Part shown: one piece after another, positions 9,157 through 17,792 of the stretch
Layout: each line of letters opens with the position of its first letter
How positions within the stretch are numbered: position 1 is the stretch's first letter
Assembly (NCBI RefSeq): GCF_001499655.1
Contig: NZ_LN879502.1
Span: forward strand, 1,054,001 to 1,118,000
Reading direction: 5' to 3'
Origin: Candidatus Protochlamydia naegleriophila
GTDB lineage: Bacteria > Chlamydiota > Chlamydiia > Chlamydiales > Parachlamydiaceae
Length of the DNA stretch: 64,000 bases
The notes under the pieces: generated by a model
What the model was told of the DNA's origin: nothing
The model's input: the letters and a program-made list of their open reading frames with translations, nothing else
The model's database searches: none
Position numbers and translations under genes: made by a program

Positions 9157-10977
9157 TTAAAAGGCTTGTCCAATGCTGAAGTAGACTTCAAATGGATTAT
9201 CGATGTGGTGCCTACGATTCAAAGGGACGGCAAAATCGGCTCGCAATGGACCAACAGGGGTGTGGTAACGGATGCCAACTCCTGCAGACTGTAAAAATTC
9301 CTTGCGAAAGTCGGGGTAATAATTTCTGAAAACATTCCCAATTTCATAAAAAGTCACTAAACCAAAATTTTTACCTATCCGGCTACGCAGCTCTAAAGAA
9401 TAAATCAATAAGGAGCGGCCACCAAGCGGTTTATGATCCCTGCCTATGGGGCTTACTGTCAAGTATCGATAGCCTCTCAAGGCATTTTCAGAGCCTGCAT
9501 AAAAACGCTCTGGAGGTGGAATATCGTGCTTGCTAGCTCCAATGATCGATCCAAGCATGAGCTTAGCAGCAAAAACATGCCGCTTGTCTTTCGTTAGTGC
9601 TTGATAAAATGACGTTGTCAGGGTATTGATCGAATAGGCAAAGCAGGGTGGTATAAACTGCAGAGACGGGATGACTCTCAGATGTACCATGGCTCCTTTA
9701 GTAGGATCTAAGATGCTATCGACGTTGGCCCATTGGAGCTGGAGGGGAACTTTAGCTAAATCGAAAGTTCCATTGCGTTCGGAGCGCTCACTTCGAAGCA
9801 ACTTATACATTAATCCATATGATATGCGCAAGCGCTCGGAAAGTTTTCTTTCAATTGTAGCTGAGAGAGACAAGGCTTTTTCGGTAAAGGCTTTGGTGTG
9901 TTCACGATGGGAATCAAGCTGCCAGATCAAATTTTGGTTTTGACGCTTATAATCTGGGATAAGATAGGTGACACGAGTGTCTTGAAGCTTTTCCCAAATA
10001 TCTGTACGAAAGCTTAGTTTTTGCCCTTCTCCCGCAATGTTGCGATCTTCCCACTCGCCAGTGATACCTGGTCCAAGCTGGGTTGTATAATTTAATCCAA
10101 ATCCAATGCTTCGCTGCTTTGCCTCTACGACGTTGATCTCTATCGGCAAAAGGTTTCCATTGAGGGATTGCTGATCCGTTCGAATGTTAACTGATCGAAA
10201 AAGACCAGACAGTTCGAGCGCTTCTTGCGTCTTCTCGAGCTTTTTAGGATCATACAGTTCCCCCTCGTGCCAGCGCAACTTTTTATAAAAAAGACTTTTT
10301 TGTAAGCGGTCAAGCCCTTTGATATCTATAGGCCCAAAATAGGTTAAAGGGCCTGTATCTACTTCTATCGATACGATGACAACATTTTGTTGTTGATCGG
10401 CAAAAACATCTCGCTTGCGAATCGACGCAAAGGCATAGCCCTGTAAATTGAGTTTGTCGAGCAAAATATCTTCGGCTGTAAGAATCGTTTCGGGGATGGC
10501 AGGCTGTCCTAGGACCACTTTAAGATCTTCAAGAGAAGGAGGACAAGCTGGCGTGGTTTCTTCACCGTTTTGAAAGTAACGGATGGTAAAATCGGATAAA
10601 GGATAAATGGGCCCGGTTTCAATTTGGATGACAACAGAAGAGCCATGATCGGCAACCTGAAAACTGACCTTCGCTTCATAGTAAGCCAAGCTGTGCAGAG
10701 CTAAAGTCAGATTCGGAATATCTCCTTCGGCACGCCTTTTCAACCCTACCAGGGTGGCGGGGGGATTATTTTTGAGTTTGACGAGTTGAGAGACTGATTC
10801 AACGAGTTTTAAAGTTGACTTATCTTCCACTCCTTCAAAATGAACGTCATAAGCACAACAGGTAGAGAAAGATGTCAAAAATAACACTGCAAAAATAAAA
10901 ACGACTCTGCTAAAGTGCAAACCTAAATTTTTAATGACAGCGGAAATAAACAAGAGATTATACCTTATTCGTTTCAA
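9157..10977 (-). CDS. tamA: TamA-type Omp85 outer-membrane protein
   Basis: 606-residue Omp85-family protein with N-terminal POTRA domains (roughly residues 45-290) and a C-terminal beta barrel (about 300-606). Barrel landmarks are GPGITGEWEDRNIAGEGQKL, the lid-loop motif ENALRGYRY, and VGPLRADFAVPLN near the end. Adjacency to tamB and the short POTRA region identify TamA rather than BamA, which is encoded separately at 34978. The start is uncertain. The longest frame begins at a TTG (10977), but a perfect TATAAT lies inside it (10957-10962, minus strand). A TTG at 10920 would give a cleaner signal peptide (HFSRVVFIFAVLFLTSFS then CCA-YD). Confidence 0.9.
   Translation of the reverse strand: MKRIRYNLLFISAVIKNLGLHFSRVVFIFAVLFLTSFSTCCAYDVHFEGVEDKSTLKLVESVSQLVKLKNNPPATLVGLKRRAEGDIPNLTLALHSLAYYEAKVSFQVADHGSSVVIQIETGPIYPLSDFTIRYFQNGEETTPACPPSLEDLKVVLGQPAIPETILTAEDILLDKLNLQGYAFASIRKRDVFADQQQNVVIVSIEVDTGPLTYFGPIDIKGLDRLQKSLFYKKLRWHEGELYDPKKLEKTQEALELSGLFRSVNIRTDQQSLNGNLLPIEINVVEAKQRSIGFGLNYTTQLGPGITGEWEDRNIAGEGQKLSFRTDIWEKLQDTRVTYLIPDYKRQNQNLIWQLDSHREHTKAFTEKALSLSATIERKLSERLRISYGLMYKLLRSERSERNGTFDLAKVPLQLQWANVDSILDPTKGAMVHLRVIPSLQFIPPCFAYSINTLTTSFYQALTKDKRHVFAAKLMLGSIIGASKHDIPPPERFYAGSENALRGYRYLTVSPIGRDHKPLGGRSLLIYSLELRSRIGKNFGLVTFYEIGNVFRNYYPDFRKEFLQSAGVGIRYHTPVGPLRADFAVPLNRRHHIDNPFEVYFSIGQAF
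10957..10962 (-). promoter_or_regulatory. Possible -10 element of tamA
   Basis: Perfect TATAAT on the minus strand within the first codons of the longest tamA frame, with only a weak -35 (CTTTAT, 17 bases upstream). If used, tamA translation must begin downstream, for example at the TTG at 10920. Confidence 0.35.
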
Positions 10978-11060
10978 GATAAAGACTTAAACCAAGAATA
11001 ATATAAATTTTGATGAATAAATTAAACTCTCTTTTTGTTTTTTAATTTTTGAGGCTTTTT

Positions 11061-12362
11061 ATGGTAAGTCGTCCAGTCAGTGAGCAGGTCTATAGTCAAA
11101 TGAGTCAAGTCATCCCAGGAGGGGTCAATTCGCCTGTTCGGGCATGTGCGAATGTAGGGCAAATTCCAATGGTCATCGATCACGCCCATCGCGATTTATT
11201 GGTGGATGTCGATGGAAGAACCTATATTGATTACTGTGGTTCATGGGGGGCTTTAATTCATGGACATGCGCATCCAGTTATTTTGCAGGCGGTGCAGGAG
11301 AGAATGAAGAAAGGGACAACTTTTGGCATCACGACACCCATTGAAGGGGAACTTGCCAAAGAAGTGACGGGTTTGATTGACTCGGTCGAAAAAATCCGCT
11401 TTGTGTCGTCTGGAACAGAGGCAACCATGAGTGTTGCTCGTCTGGCAAGGGGATTTACGAATCGAGAAATCCTGGTAAAATTTATTGGAAACTACCATGG
11501 GCATGCGGACTTCTTTCTAGTGCAAGCGGGATCTGGCGTCTTAGAAATTTCTCCAACCGCTTCGTCGGCCGGAATTCCTGACGAGATTGTTAAGCATACC
11601 CTTTGTTTGCCATATAACGACATCGAAGCGTGTCGAGCCGTCTTCAATCATTCAGACTATCGCGATCGCATTGCAGCTGTAATTTTAGAGCCTATTGCCG
11701 GTAACATGGGTGTCGTACCTGCCACTTCTGAATTTATCCAGTTTTTAAGAGACGAGACTTTGGCTATGGGGGCCCTGCTTATTTTTGACGAAGTCATGAC
11801 TGGTTTTAGGGTGGCGATGAAAGGAGCACAGGAGCTTTATCCTGTGAAACCCGATTTGACTTGTTTTGGAAAAATTGTAGGGGGAGGATTTCCAGCTGCG
11901 GCTTTTGGGGGAAGGGCGGAAATTATGGAATTCCTGGCTCCTCTTGGCCCTGTGTATCAAGCAGGAACGCTCTCTGGGAATCCACTTGCTATGGAAGCCG
12001 GACTGCAAAGCTTGCGCCTGTTGCAAGAGCCTGGTTTTTATTTAGAGCTTCAAAAGAAAACAGATTTGCTTCTAGATCCAATTAAGGAGCACGCCAACCA
12101 TAAGAAATGGCCCATCTGCATTCAGCAAGTCGGATCGATGTTTACGCTATTTTTCTGCAAGAAAAGCATCCACAATTTAAAAGATGCTTTGGAAGCCAAT
12201 ACAGTTTTGTTTGCTAAGTTTTTCAGAGCCATGTTCGATCAAGGAATTTACATTCCACCTTCGCAGCATGAGGCATGGTTTATTTCCCAAGCTCATCAAG
12301 AAGAGAATCTCATTCGTACACGCGAGGCTGTCTTGGCGTTTTTAGAAGAGACTTATGCTTAG
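11061..12362 (+). CDS. hemL: Glutamate-1-semialdehyde 2,1-aminomutase
   Basis: 433-residue PLP enzyme that converts glutamate-1-semialdehyde to 5-aminolevulinate in tetrapyrrole synthesis. The N terminus IPGGVNSPVRA, the GTEATMSVARLARG segment, NYHGHAD, and IFDEVMTGFR are family hallmarks. The PLP Schiff-base lysine lies in FGKIVGGGFP. I start at the ATG at 11061, preceded by GAGG at 6 bases, not at the in-frame TTG 12 bases upstream. It is divergent from tamA, stands alone and ends in a strong terminator, so it is a single-gene transcript. Confidence 0.96.
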   Translation: MVSRPVSEQVYSQMSQVIPGGVNSPVRACANVGQIPMVIDHAHRDLLVDVDGRTYIDYCGSWGALIHGHAHPVILQAVQERMKKGTTFGITTPIEGELAKEVTGLIDSVEKIRFVSSGTEATMSVARLARGFTNREILVKFIGNYHGHADFFLVQAGSGVLEISPTASSAGIPDEIVKHTLCLPYNDIEACRAVFNHSDYRDRIAAVILEPIAGNMGVVPATSEFIQFLRDETLAMGALLIFDEVMTGFRVAMKGAQELYPVKPDLTCFGKIVGGGFPAAAFGGRAEIMEFLAPLGPVYQAGTLSGNPLAMEAGLQSLRLLQEPGFYLELQKKTDLLLDPIKEHANHKKWPICIQQVGSMFTLFFCKKSIHNLKDALEANTVLFAKFFRAMFDQGIYIPPSQHEAWFISQAHQEENLIRTREAVLAFLEETYA

Positions 12363-12396
12363 ACTCTTATTCCTAACCAAAATTTTTGGTTTAAAA

Positions 12397-12426
12397 ACGG
12401 CGAAGAAAGCCCTTCGCCGTTTTTTT
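12397..12426 (+). terminator. Rho-independent terminator of hemL
   Basis: Nine-base stem ACGGCGAAG/CTTCGCCGT (12397-12405 with 12412-12420), 6-base loop, then six T. A run of A on the left side means it may also stop transcription of the ABC operon coming from the other strand. Confidence 0.9.
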
Positions 12427-12438
12427 GCAGTTTTTTGG

Positions 12439-13155
12439 CTATCGTAAGGCTCTTTGACAAAGCATTCTTTTTCCCTCTTGCCCTACGATAACTTCTAGAT
12501 GACTTCCATCACAAAATTCTTCGACTAGCTCTGGGTCGTGACTGATGATCAACATGGTCAGTTGATGATTTTTGGCAAGCGAATGCAAAAATTCAAAAAC
12601 GAGTCTGGCATTTGCCGGATCGAGTGTTGCCGTAGGTTCATCCAACAATAAAATAGAGGGTTGTTTTTGCAAAACCATCGATAGCGCCAAAATTTGTCGT
12701 TGACCGCCAGATAATAAGTAAGCGGGAGTATCAACATTGATCTTGAAGGTCTCCAAAAAGTCCGGCAAAGGCTTAGACATTTTTAGGGACTTGAAAGGGG
12801 ATGGGTAATTGGCTAGGCAAGCAAATTGCAAATTATCGGCAAAGCTGAATTGGTCTGCAATCATGGCGTCATAGCGCTGATTGACCAAAGACAGGTGCCT
12901 GTTAATTTTGACGAATGCTTGCGGGTGAGAAAGGTCATACACTTTGCCGTGTACAGTAATCGAGCCTTCGCACTGCTGTCCTTGCATATTGCCTCTTAAA
13001 AGGGAGAATAGCGTTGATTTGCCAGACCCATTTTTACCTTTCAAACAGTGGAGTTTTCCTCTCTCTAATTGAAAAGCAAGATTTTCAAAAAAAGGAGTGG
13101 AAGAGTTCTGAAATTGATAGCGATTTAGAGAGATAGAGAGGGCATTTGCGTTCAT
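12439..13155 (-). CDS. ABC transporter ATP-binding protein (TrpZ-like)
   Basis: 238-residue ABC ATPase with Walker A KGKNGSGKST, signature LLSGGQRQILAL, Walker B ILLLDEPTATLDP and H-loop IISHD. It is the last gene of a five-gene minus-strand operon and follows its permease after 2 bases. Together with the permease and the PF04392-type binding protein it forms an importer of the group that includes streptococcal TrpXYZ and related putative amino-acid transporters. The ATPase drives uptake from the cytosolic face. The substrate is not determined by sequence; an aromatic amino acid is the family-based guess. Confidence 0.9.
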   Translation of the reverse strand: MNANALSISLNRYQFQNSSTPFFENLAFQLERGKLHCLKGKNGSGKSTLFSLLRGNMQGQQCEGSITVHGKVYDLSHPQAFVKINRHLSLVNQRYDAMIADQFSFADNLQFACLANYPSPFKSLKMSKPLPDFLETFKINVDTPAYLLSGGQRQILALSMVLQKQPSILLLDEPTATLDPANARLVFEFLHSLAKNHQLTMLIISHDPELVEEFCDGSHLEVIVGQEGKRMLCQRALR

Positions 13156-13157
13156 AA

Positions 13158-14036
13158 TTAAACTCCTAAATGGTCAATATCGAGTCGGTTAAGAGGGCTT
13201 TTTTGATAGTAGTAGGTCATCAATGCTGCCATGATGAGCAAGGCTTGAAAGGCGTTAAAGTATTTTAAGTTTAGTCCCACATTCAGCAAAAATTGTTGAA
13301 TGACAAAGTAGCAGAGCAATCCGATGCACGGGATGGCAAGTGTTGGATATGAGGATTGAACAAGCATTTTGCCTAAAATTAGAGAGGTTAGGCATAGCAA
13401 AATAATTCCATATCCCATTGTGAGATCGACAAATCCATTTGACTGGGCAAATAGATAGCCTCCAAGGCCAGCACAGCCATCAGCTAGGCAAATACCGGCA
13501 ATTACGATATACTTCGTCGATAGGCCGTGGTGCTTGAAGAATTGGGAATTATTGCCAAAGATGGCAAATGACACCCCGAGCTGGCTCGATAAAATAATTC
13601 CGACGATTAAAACGATGAAAAGGTTGATGGCCATCAGCATTCCCAATTCCTGATGGGAAAATCCAAATGGCAAGAGAGCCAGCAGATTAAAGCCGGGATC
13701 AAAGCTTTTTACCGACTGCCCTAAAATCAGCAGCGTTAATCCGTGAAAGAGGCCATTTGTCATGATGGCGCCGAGTAAAAAGGGCAAGCAGAAGTATTGA
13801 TTCAAGCAACTGGCAACAAGACCCACTGACATTCCTCCCGCGATGGCGGCTATAATGACGAGCGGAATTTTGATTCCGATTGGCAAGGGAAGGGATTGAC
13901 AAGTCAATCCCAGTGTGGCTCCAAAAAGGTAGGCGCTTTCTAGGCTTAAATCTGGCACTTTCATGAGCGAAAGTGAAAGATAGGCTCCAATCAGAAGCGG
14001 CAAAACAAGGAGCATTTGCTCTAAAATGGATGTCAT
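13158..14036 (-). CDS. ABC transporter permease (TrpY-like)
   Basis: 292-residue integral membrane protein with about eight hydrophobic segments, of the branched-chain-permease superfamily (BPD_transp_2 type) that pairs with ABC_sub_bind solute receptors. The segment KVPDLSLESAYLFGA close to the N terminus is typical of that group. The start overlaps the end of the binding-protein gene by 4 bases, and the ATPase follows after 2. This spacing shows translational coupling. Confidence 0.87.
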   Translation of the reverse strand: MTSILEQMLLVLPLLIGAYLSLSLMKVPDLSLESAYLFGATLGLTCQSLPLPIGIKIPLVIIAAIAGGMSVGLVASCLNQYFCLPFLLGAIMTNGLFHGLTLLILGQSVKSFDPGFNLLALLPFGFSHQELGMLMAINLFIVLIVGIILSSQLGVSFAIFGNNSQFFKHHGLSTKYIVIAGICLADGCAGLGGYLFAQSNGFVDLTMGYGIILLCLTSLILGKMLVQSSYPTLAIPCIGLLCYFVIQQFLLNVGLNLKYFNAFQALLIMAALMTYYYQKSPLNRLDIDHLGV

Positions 14037-15046
14037 ATTCCCTCTCCGTTTTCGATTAGATAGTGTAAGAATGGATCGAGTGGCAGCCCTTGTTGTGCCA
14101 TTGAAAGTGTATTGAATTTGAGCTTGAATTGATCGACTGCTGTCACAGGTATTTGATGCGGTGAAAGGCCGTCGTGCAAAATGAGGCGTGCCTTTTTGGC
14201 AGCCTCTACCCCAAAGTCATATTCTTTCACTCCAAAGCCAATAGCGGCTCCTTTTAATGGAGAATCTAGATCGCTTGCCATCAAAAGGGTTTGCGTGGTA
14301 TGGCAGAGCTTAACCAAGGTTTCAAGTCCGGCCACAACCGTGTTATCTTTGAGAGTCATGACAACATCCACTTCATGAATGAATGGAGAGACTTTTTGTT
14401 TGATTTCATTGGTTTTAAAAACTTCGATTGGAATGAGTCTGATTCCCATTGTTGATAGTTTATTTTCTACAATTATTCTGTCTCGATCCAAACCTGCATT
14501 CGTCGGATCATAGACGAGCAAGACGCTTTTCAAGTCTGGCTTTAGATGAGCCAAAAGATCCATTTGCTTAGAGTAATCGGTGATTTCACTGATGCCTGTC
14601 ACAAATCCATTGGGTGTGCTCTCCGATTGGACGAGATGATGCTCTTCTGGATTGGGAACGGCAGCAAAGACTAAAGGCGTTGTTTGGTGTTTTTTTGTTA
14701 GGACTTCTTTGCTCATTTTGGCGGCCTGCGTCCCGATGGCAAAAATGAGGTCATACCGTTTGCTACTCATTTCTTCGAGCTCAGACCGCATCAACGTTTG
14801 ACTGCCTTGTGCATTGTAAACGGTAAATTGATAGCGATCGATTCCATTATGGGTAAGCGTTTCGCAAAAACCTTGCTGGATCTGCTCCAAACTCGGGTGG
14901 GTGACGGGCGTTAAGATCGCAACTCTAAATAATTTTTGATTTGTTGTTGCATCTGTATCCGAGTCAATGCTTTTATCTTGAAAAAACTCTGCGATTGCAA
15001 AAGATAAGCCCAATAAAAGGCAGATAATAATAAGACTCTTTTTCAT
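14033..15046 (-). CDS. ABC transporter substrate-binding protein, PF04392 family (TrpX-like)
   Basis: 337-residue solute receptor. An N-terminal hydrophobic segment (residues 4-20) acts as signal peptide or anchor; there is no lipobox cysteine. The mature part has the two-lobed fold typical of ABC_sub_bind proteins: VAILTPVTHPSLEQIQQGF, FAIGTQAAKM, PLVFAAVPNPEE, and VVMTLKDNTVVAGLETLV. Characterised relatives bind tryptophan or tyrosine; the ligand here is unproven. It overlaps both neighbours by 4 bases (racemase upstream, permease downstream). Confidence 0.88.
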   Translation of the reverse strand: MKKSLIIICLLLGLSFAIAEFFQDKSIDSDTDATTNQKLFRVAILTPVTHPSLEQIQQGFCETLTHNGIDRYQFTVYNAQGSQTLMRSELEEMSSKRYDLIFAIGTQAAKMSKEVLTKKHQTTPLVFAAVPNPEEHHLVQSESTPNGFVTGISEITDYSKQMDLLAHLKPDLKSVLLVYDPTNAGLDRDRIIVENKLSTMGIRLIPIEVFKTNEIKQKVSPFIHEVDVVMTLKDNTVVAGLETLVKLCHTTQTLLMASDLDSPLKGAAIGFGVKEYDFGVEAAKKARLILHDGLSPHQIPVTAVDQFKLKFNTLSMAQQGLPLDPFLHYLIENGEGI

Positions 15047-15741
15047 ACTAACCTCTCAACGTGAATGAAATGATGGGCCGGGATTTGAATGGAATCTAAG
15101 ATAGGCAAAGGGCCTACATCAATGGGATGATGGGCGTGTAACACCGGCAAATCGGTACAGCCCAGTATGATGCCATCAATGCCATCTCTTAAGGCACATG
15201 TGTGGATGAGATGGCTCAGCTCTTCACTGTCTTTTTTGCTAATCACCCCAGCTAAGATGCGATCAATGATTGCATCTAGAACTTTTTGTTCAGGAGCTTG
15301 AGGGGTGACTAGTCTAATCGATGGATGTTGATATAATCTGCTTTGAATCGTCGTTGCTGTACTTAAAAGCAAAAGTTTATGCAAGTCTGCCTTCAACGCC
15401 GTTTCTATGACAAGCTGTGGAATAGACAATACGTTCATTCCTTTCAAATCGAGTCCTGGCAGAAAAGAATGAAGCGTATTGCAGGCAATGGCAAAGCGAT
15501 CTACGCCTTGTAAAGCCAAGCAATTCATGCAGTACTGCAGCTCCAAGCGGAGCTGCTGCATATGAGACTGCGATTCTTTGAGAGACAATCCTCTTGTGAA
15601 GGGATAGTTGAGCAATACGATCTCTGGTGTTTGCTCCCTTTCTGCTTCATAGTGTTTTTTAATGATGGATTGATAGAGGAGCGCACTGGCATAAGGGCCC
15701 GCGCCTCCAATGATTCCCAATTTTTGTTTTACAGGAGCCAT
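15043..15741 (-). CDS. Aspartate/glutamate racemase family protein
   Basis: 232-residue member of the Asp/Glu racemase superfamily. It starts with LGIIGGAGPYAS and carries the two catalytic cysteines in FAIACNTLHSF (about residue 84) and IILGCTDLPVL (about residue 191), so a two-base racemisation mechanism is intact. The family interconverts L and D forms of Asp, Glu or related amino acids without PLP. It lies between the unknown 450-residue gene (1-base gap) and the binding-protein gene (4-base overlap). A role in processing an imported amino acid is inferred from that context. It could be a broad-specificity YgeA-like racemase. Confidence 0.88.
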   Translation of the reverse strand: MAPVKQKLGIIGGAGPYASALLYQSIIKKHYEAEREQTPEIVLLNYPFTRGLSLKESQSHMQQLRLELQYCMNCLALQGVDRFAIACNTLHSFLPGLDLKGMNVLSIPQLVIETALKADLHKLLLLSTATTIQSRLYQHPSIRLVTPQAPEQKVLDAIIDRILAGVISKKDSEELSHLIHTCALRDGIDGIILGCTDLPVLHAHHPIDVGPLPILDSIQIPAHHFIHVERLV

Positions 15742-15742
15742 T

Positions 15743-17095
15743 TTAGAGCCCTCCTTCTTTTTGATTTTCTCCCGTTAGCATCGCTTTGACATGCTCAATC
15801 CCAGGCGCGTCGAGAAAGCGCTTTGGGCTCTTGGCATGTTCGATGGTATCGGCATAAAGATGCTCAATTAAAAAAGTTGAGGGGTTGTTTGAGGAAAGGC
15901 CATATTCGCCTGCCTTTTGATGAGCCTCTTTAAACAATTTGGAGAGAATTGGGTAGTCGGAAGAGTCTGCAAAGAAACGCTTGACGTACTCAGGCTGACA
16001 GTCAGCGGTAAAATCGGCACTGACCAAATTTAAGAGGTCAAATCCGCTTAATGCCAATTCCTCAATTTTTTTACCGAGCAGCTGGAGCGATTGACAATGA
16101 TCATCTTGACATGGGGTGCATGCTTTGCAATGGGTGTCTAATTTGTGGATAAAGCCTTTATGCGAAAGAAAACTGGCTTTACTTCCTGGCTTATCTCCTA
16201 GAAGGCTATGAGGGCAGAAGGCGCGCAGGGTGCCATACGCTTCCATGTTAATGTTTGTATTGGAGGCGGAAAATCCCTCGACGATTAAGGAAGGAGCCTG
16301 ATCTTTAAGATCGAGCTCTTCAAGAGGCTTCAATACATCTTGTCCACGCATGCAGCCAAACTTTTTGAGGCGTTGCCCGTGTTCGCAAAGCACTTTGGCT
16401 TTAAAAATTAGAGGAGTGGGGAGTTTTTCCAGGCGTTGCATAAGAACTAAAACGCCTGAAAACTTTGGATAGCAATACAGCTCTTTGCCTGTCTTAGAGC
16501 CGGAAAATAAGCGGTCTTCACTTGTCAATGACTTTAATTCCTGCAGCAGAGTCTCCTCTTCAAGGCTAGACTGTGGAAACGAATTTAAAGTTTTTATAAT
16601 ATAAGTCTGTATGTGCTGACTTAACAACCTTTTGCTTTCCTGCAAGACGTTTGGAGCGCTTAAAATAAGGGATAGATCTTTAGCTTTAAGATTTAAAGAT
16701 TTGAGAGACTGTTCTAGAAATAGCAATTTCAGCGTTTCTTCTTTCCGTCTAAAGAAAATCGAACTGATTAAGAATGTTAGCTGCAAGAACTGGTTTTCAG
16801 GTTTACGGCCTCCTTTTTCAATGTTCAGATAGCCCTTTAAGTAGTGCTGGTAAATGTTTGTGATAAGAGAGGCGACCAAATGGCATTGATTGTTGCCTCC
16901 GAGCGCATCGAAATAGCTGAGCTGTCCCTTTTGAAAAAGAGTAATGGCTCTTTCTTCTAAAGCCCCAAATACGTGTTCGGCTATTTGAGAGTTGATCTCC
17001 AACTCTTCTGCAGACTTGTTGAATAGAAAGCTGCAATATGTTTGCTGAGTACATGTTTCTGTTTGATAGAAACGTGTGAGTGTTAGGCTAGTCAT
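15743..17095 (-). CDS. Protein of unknown function with a CX2CX2CX4C cluster
   Basis: I do not recognise this 450-residue protein. It has no signal peptide or membrane segment and looks helical and cytosolic. Its most distinct element is THCKACTPCQDDHC, four cysteines at about 323, 326, 329 and 334. This spacing could hold zinc or an iron-sulfur centre. Other cysteines (208, 237, 248, 294) are scattered. It is the first gene of the racemase/ABC operon, with an AGGAGA ribosome-binding site and a 1-base gap to the racemase. Position suggests it supplies an enzymatic step using or making the transported compound. The function is open. Confidence 0.8.
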   Translation of the reverse strand: MTSLTLTRFYQTETCTQQTYCSFLFNKSAEELEINSQIAEHVFGALEERAITLFQKGQLSYFDALGGNNQCHLVASLITNIYQHYLKGYLNIEKGGRKPENQFLQLTFLISSIFFRRKEETLKLLFLEQSLKSLNLKAKDLSLILSAPNVLQESKRLLSQHIQTYIIKTLNSFPQSSLEEETLLQELKSLTSEDRLFSGSKTGKELYCYPKFSGVLVLMQRLEKLPTPLIFKAKVLCEHGQRLKKFGCMRGQDVLKPLEELDLKDQAPSLIVEGFSASNTNINMEAYGTLRAFCPHSLLGDKPGSKASFLSHKGFIHKLDTHCKACTPCQDDHCQSLQLLGKKIEELALSGFDLLNLVSADFTADCQPEYVKRFFADSSDYPILSKLFKEAHQKAGEYGLSSNNPSTFLIEHLYADTIEHAKSPKRFLDAPGIEHVKAMLTGENQKEGGL

Positions 17096-17141
17096 GATAT
17101 TCTCCTAAAAAAAATATAAAAATTATTTAAAATTAAAATCT

Positions 17142-17174
17142 GAGCACAAAGCTTTCCCGCAGGAGCATGCGCTC
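17142..17174 (-). promoter_or_regulatory. Possible attenuator hairpins before the racemase/ABC operon
   Basis: In the transcript GAGCGCA (17168-17174) can pair with TGTGCTC (17142-17148, one G-U pair). A short self-contained hairpin (GAGC, GCAT loop, GCTC) uses the same left arm, so the two are mutually exclusive. U-rich sequence follows the longer hairpin. This is compatible with attenuation but not proven. Confidence 0.3.
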
Positions 17175-17275
17175 TGATTGCTTAGCTAAAATATGTCCTG
17201 ACGGGGAATGATCATCTAAGGATGGTCAAAAACCTTTCAGAATGCGTTTAAAGACAATAAAAAAAGGGATTAGAA

Positions 17276-17395
17276 TTAGGCGTGCCAGCTGCACCAGGAA
17301 GGAGAAAAAGAAAAGCAGAATTGAGAAAACGGGAAAATAAAAAGATTCCGCTTATGAAATAGATCAAGGCTATCGGCAGCAAGGTGTATAGACAT
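17276..17395 (-). CDS. Possible Phe/Trp-rich leader peptide
   Basis: A 39-codon frame with ATG at 17395, preceded at 5 bases by the full Shine-Dalgarno AGGAGG (17401-17406). This is the strongest ribosome site in the area and has no other obvious gene to serve. The peptide ends in PSWCSWHA and contains seven Phe and two Trp. It lies about 180 bases upstream of an operon with a transporter whose relatives carry aromatic amino acids, the layout of an attenuator leader. Caution: the middle is a polypyrimidine tract, which encodes Phe/Ser/Leu/Pro by composition alone. Confidence 0.35.
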   Translation of the reverse strand: MSIHLAADSLDLFHKRNLFIFPFSQFCFSFSPSWCSWHA

Positions 17396-17792
17396 AGATT
17401 CCTCCTGTTGTGAGAGGTGCTTAAGCTTTGAACCAATGCGGTCCGCTTTATGATGCCCTCACATGCAAATTGACTGTTAATTTAAATTTTGGACAAACGT
17501 ATAGACAAAATAAAAGGGGAATAATTAGCGACGCCAACGCCATATGGCGTTAGGTGCAAAAGAAAGGCTAGAAAGTGATGAATGGACTTGCGAGTACATA
17601 AATCTCTATATTTTAAGAATTACCCTCAATTTTAGCTTTAGCCTTCTTTTTTAGGCAAGTAAAATTAATTGGAAGATTGCCCGGCGGTGCTTTCAGAACT
17701 GTTTGCGCAGTCAAGTCTTGTATTTTTTTAGATGCGTTGCAGTGCTTATATTTTTATCAGAAACTTTTGGAAAATTTTTAGCGAGGAAGACT
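17396..17792. other. Intergenic region between divergent units, with a perfect 16-base palindrome
   Basis: About 400 bases without a supported gene. A perfect palindrome aacgccatatggcgtt lies at 17536-17551 and could be a dimeric operator. A weak promoter-like pair pointing left (TTGTCT, 17 bases, TTAAAT at about 17477-17505) may serve the leader and the ABC operon. Confidence 0.4.

Noticed and set aside
17248-17436. 62-codon minus-strand frame between the ABC operon and the methyltransferase
   Set aside because: It begins at a TTG without ribosome site. The overlapping frame at 17276-17395 has the real AGGAGG site.
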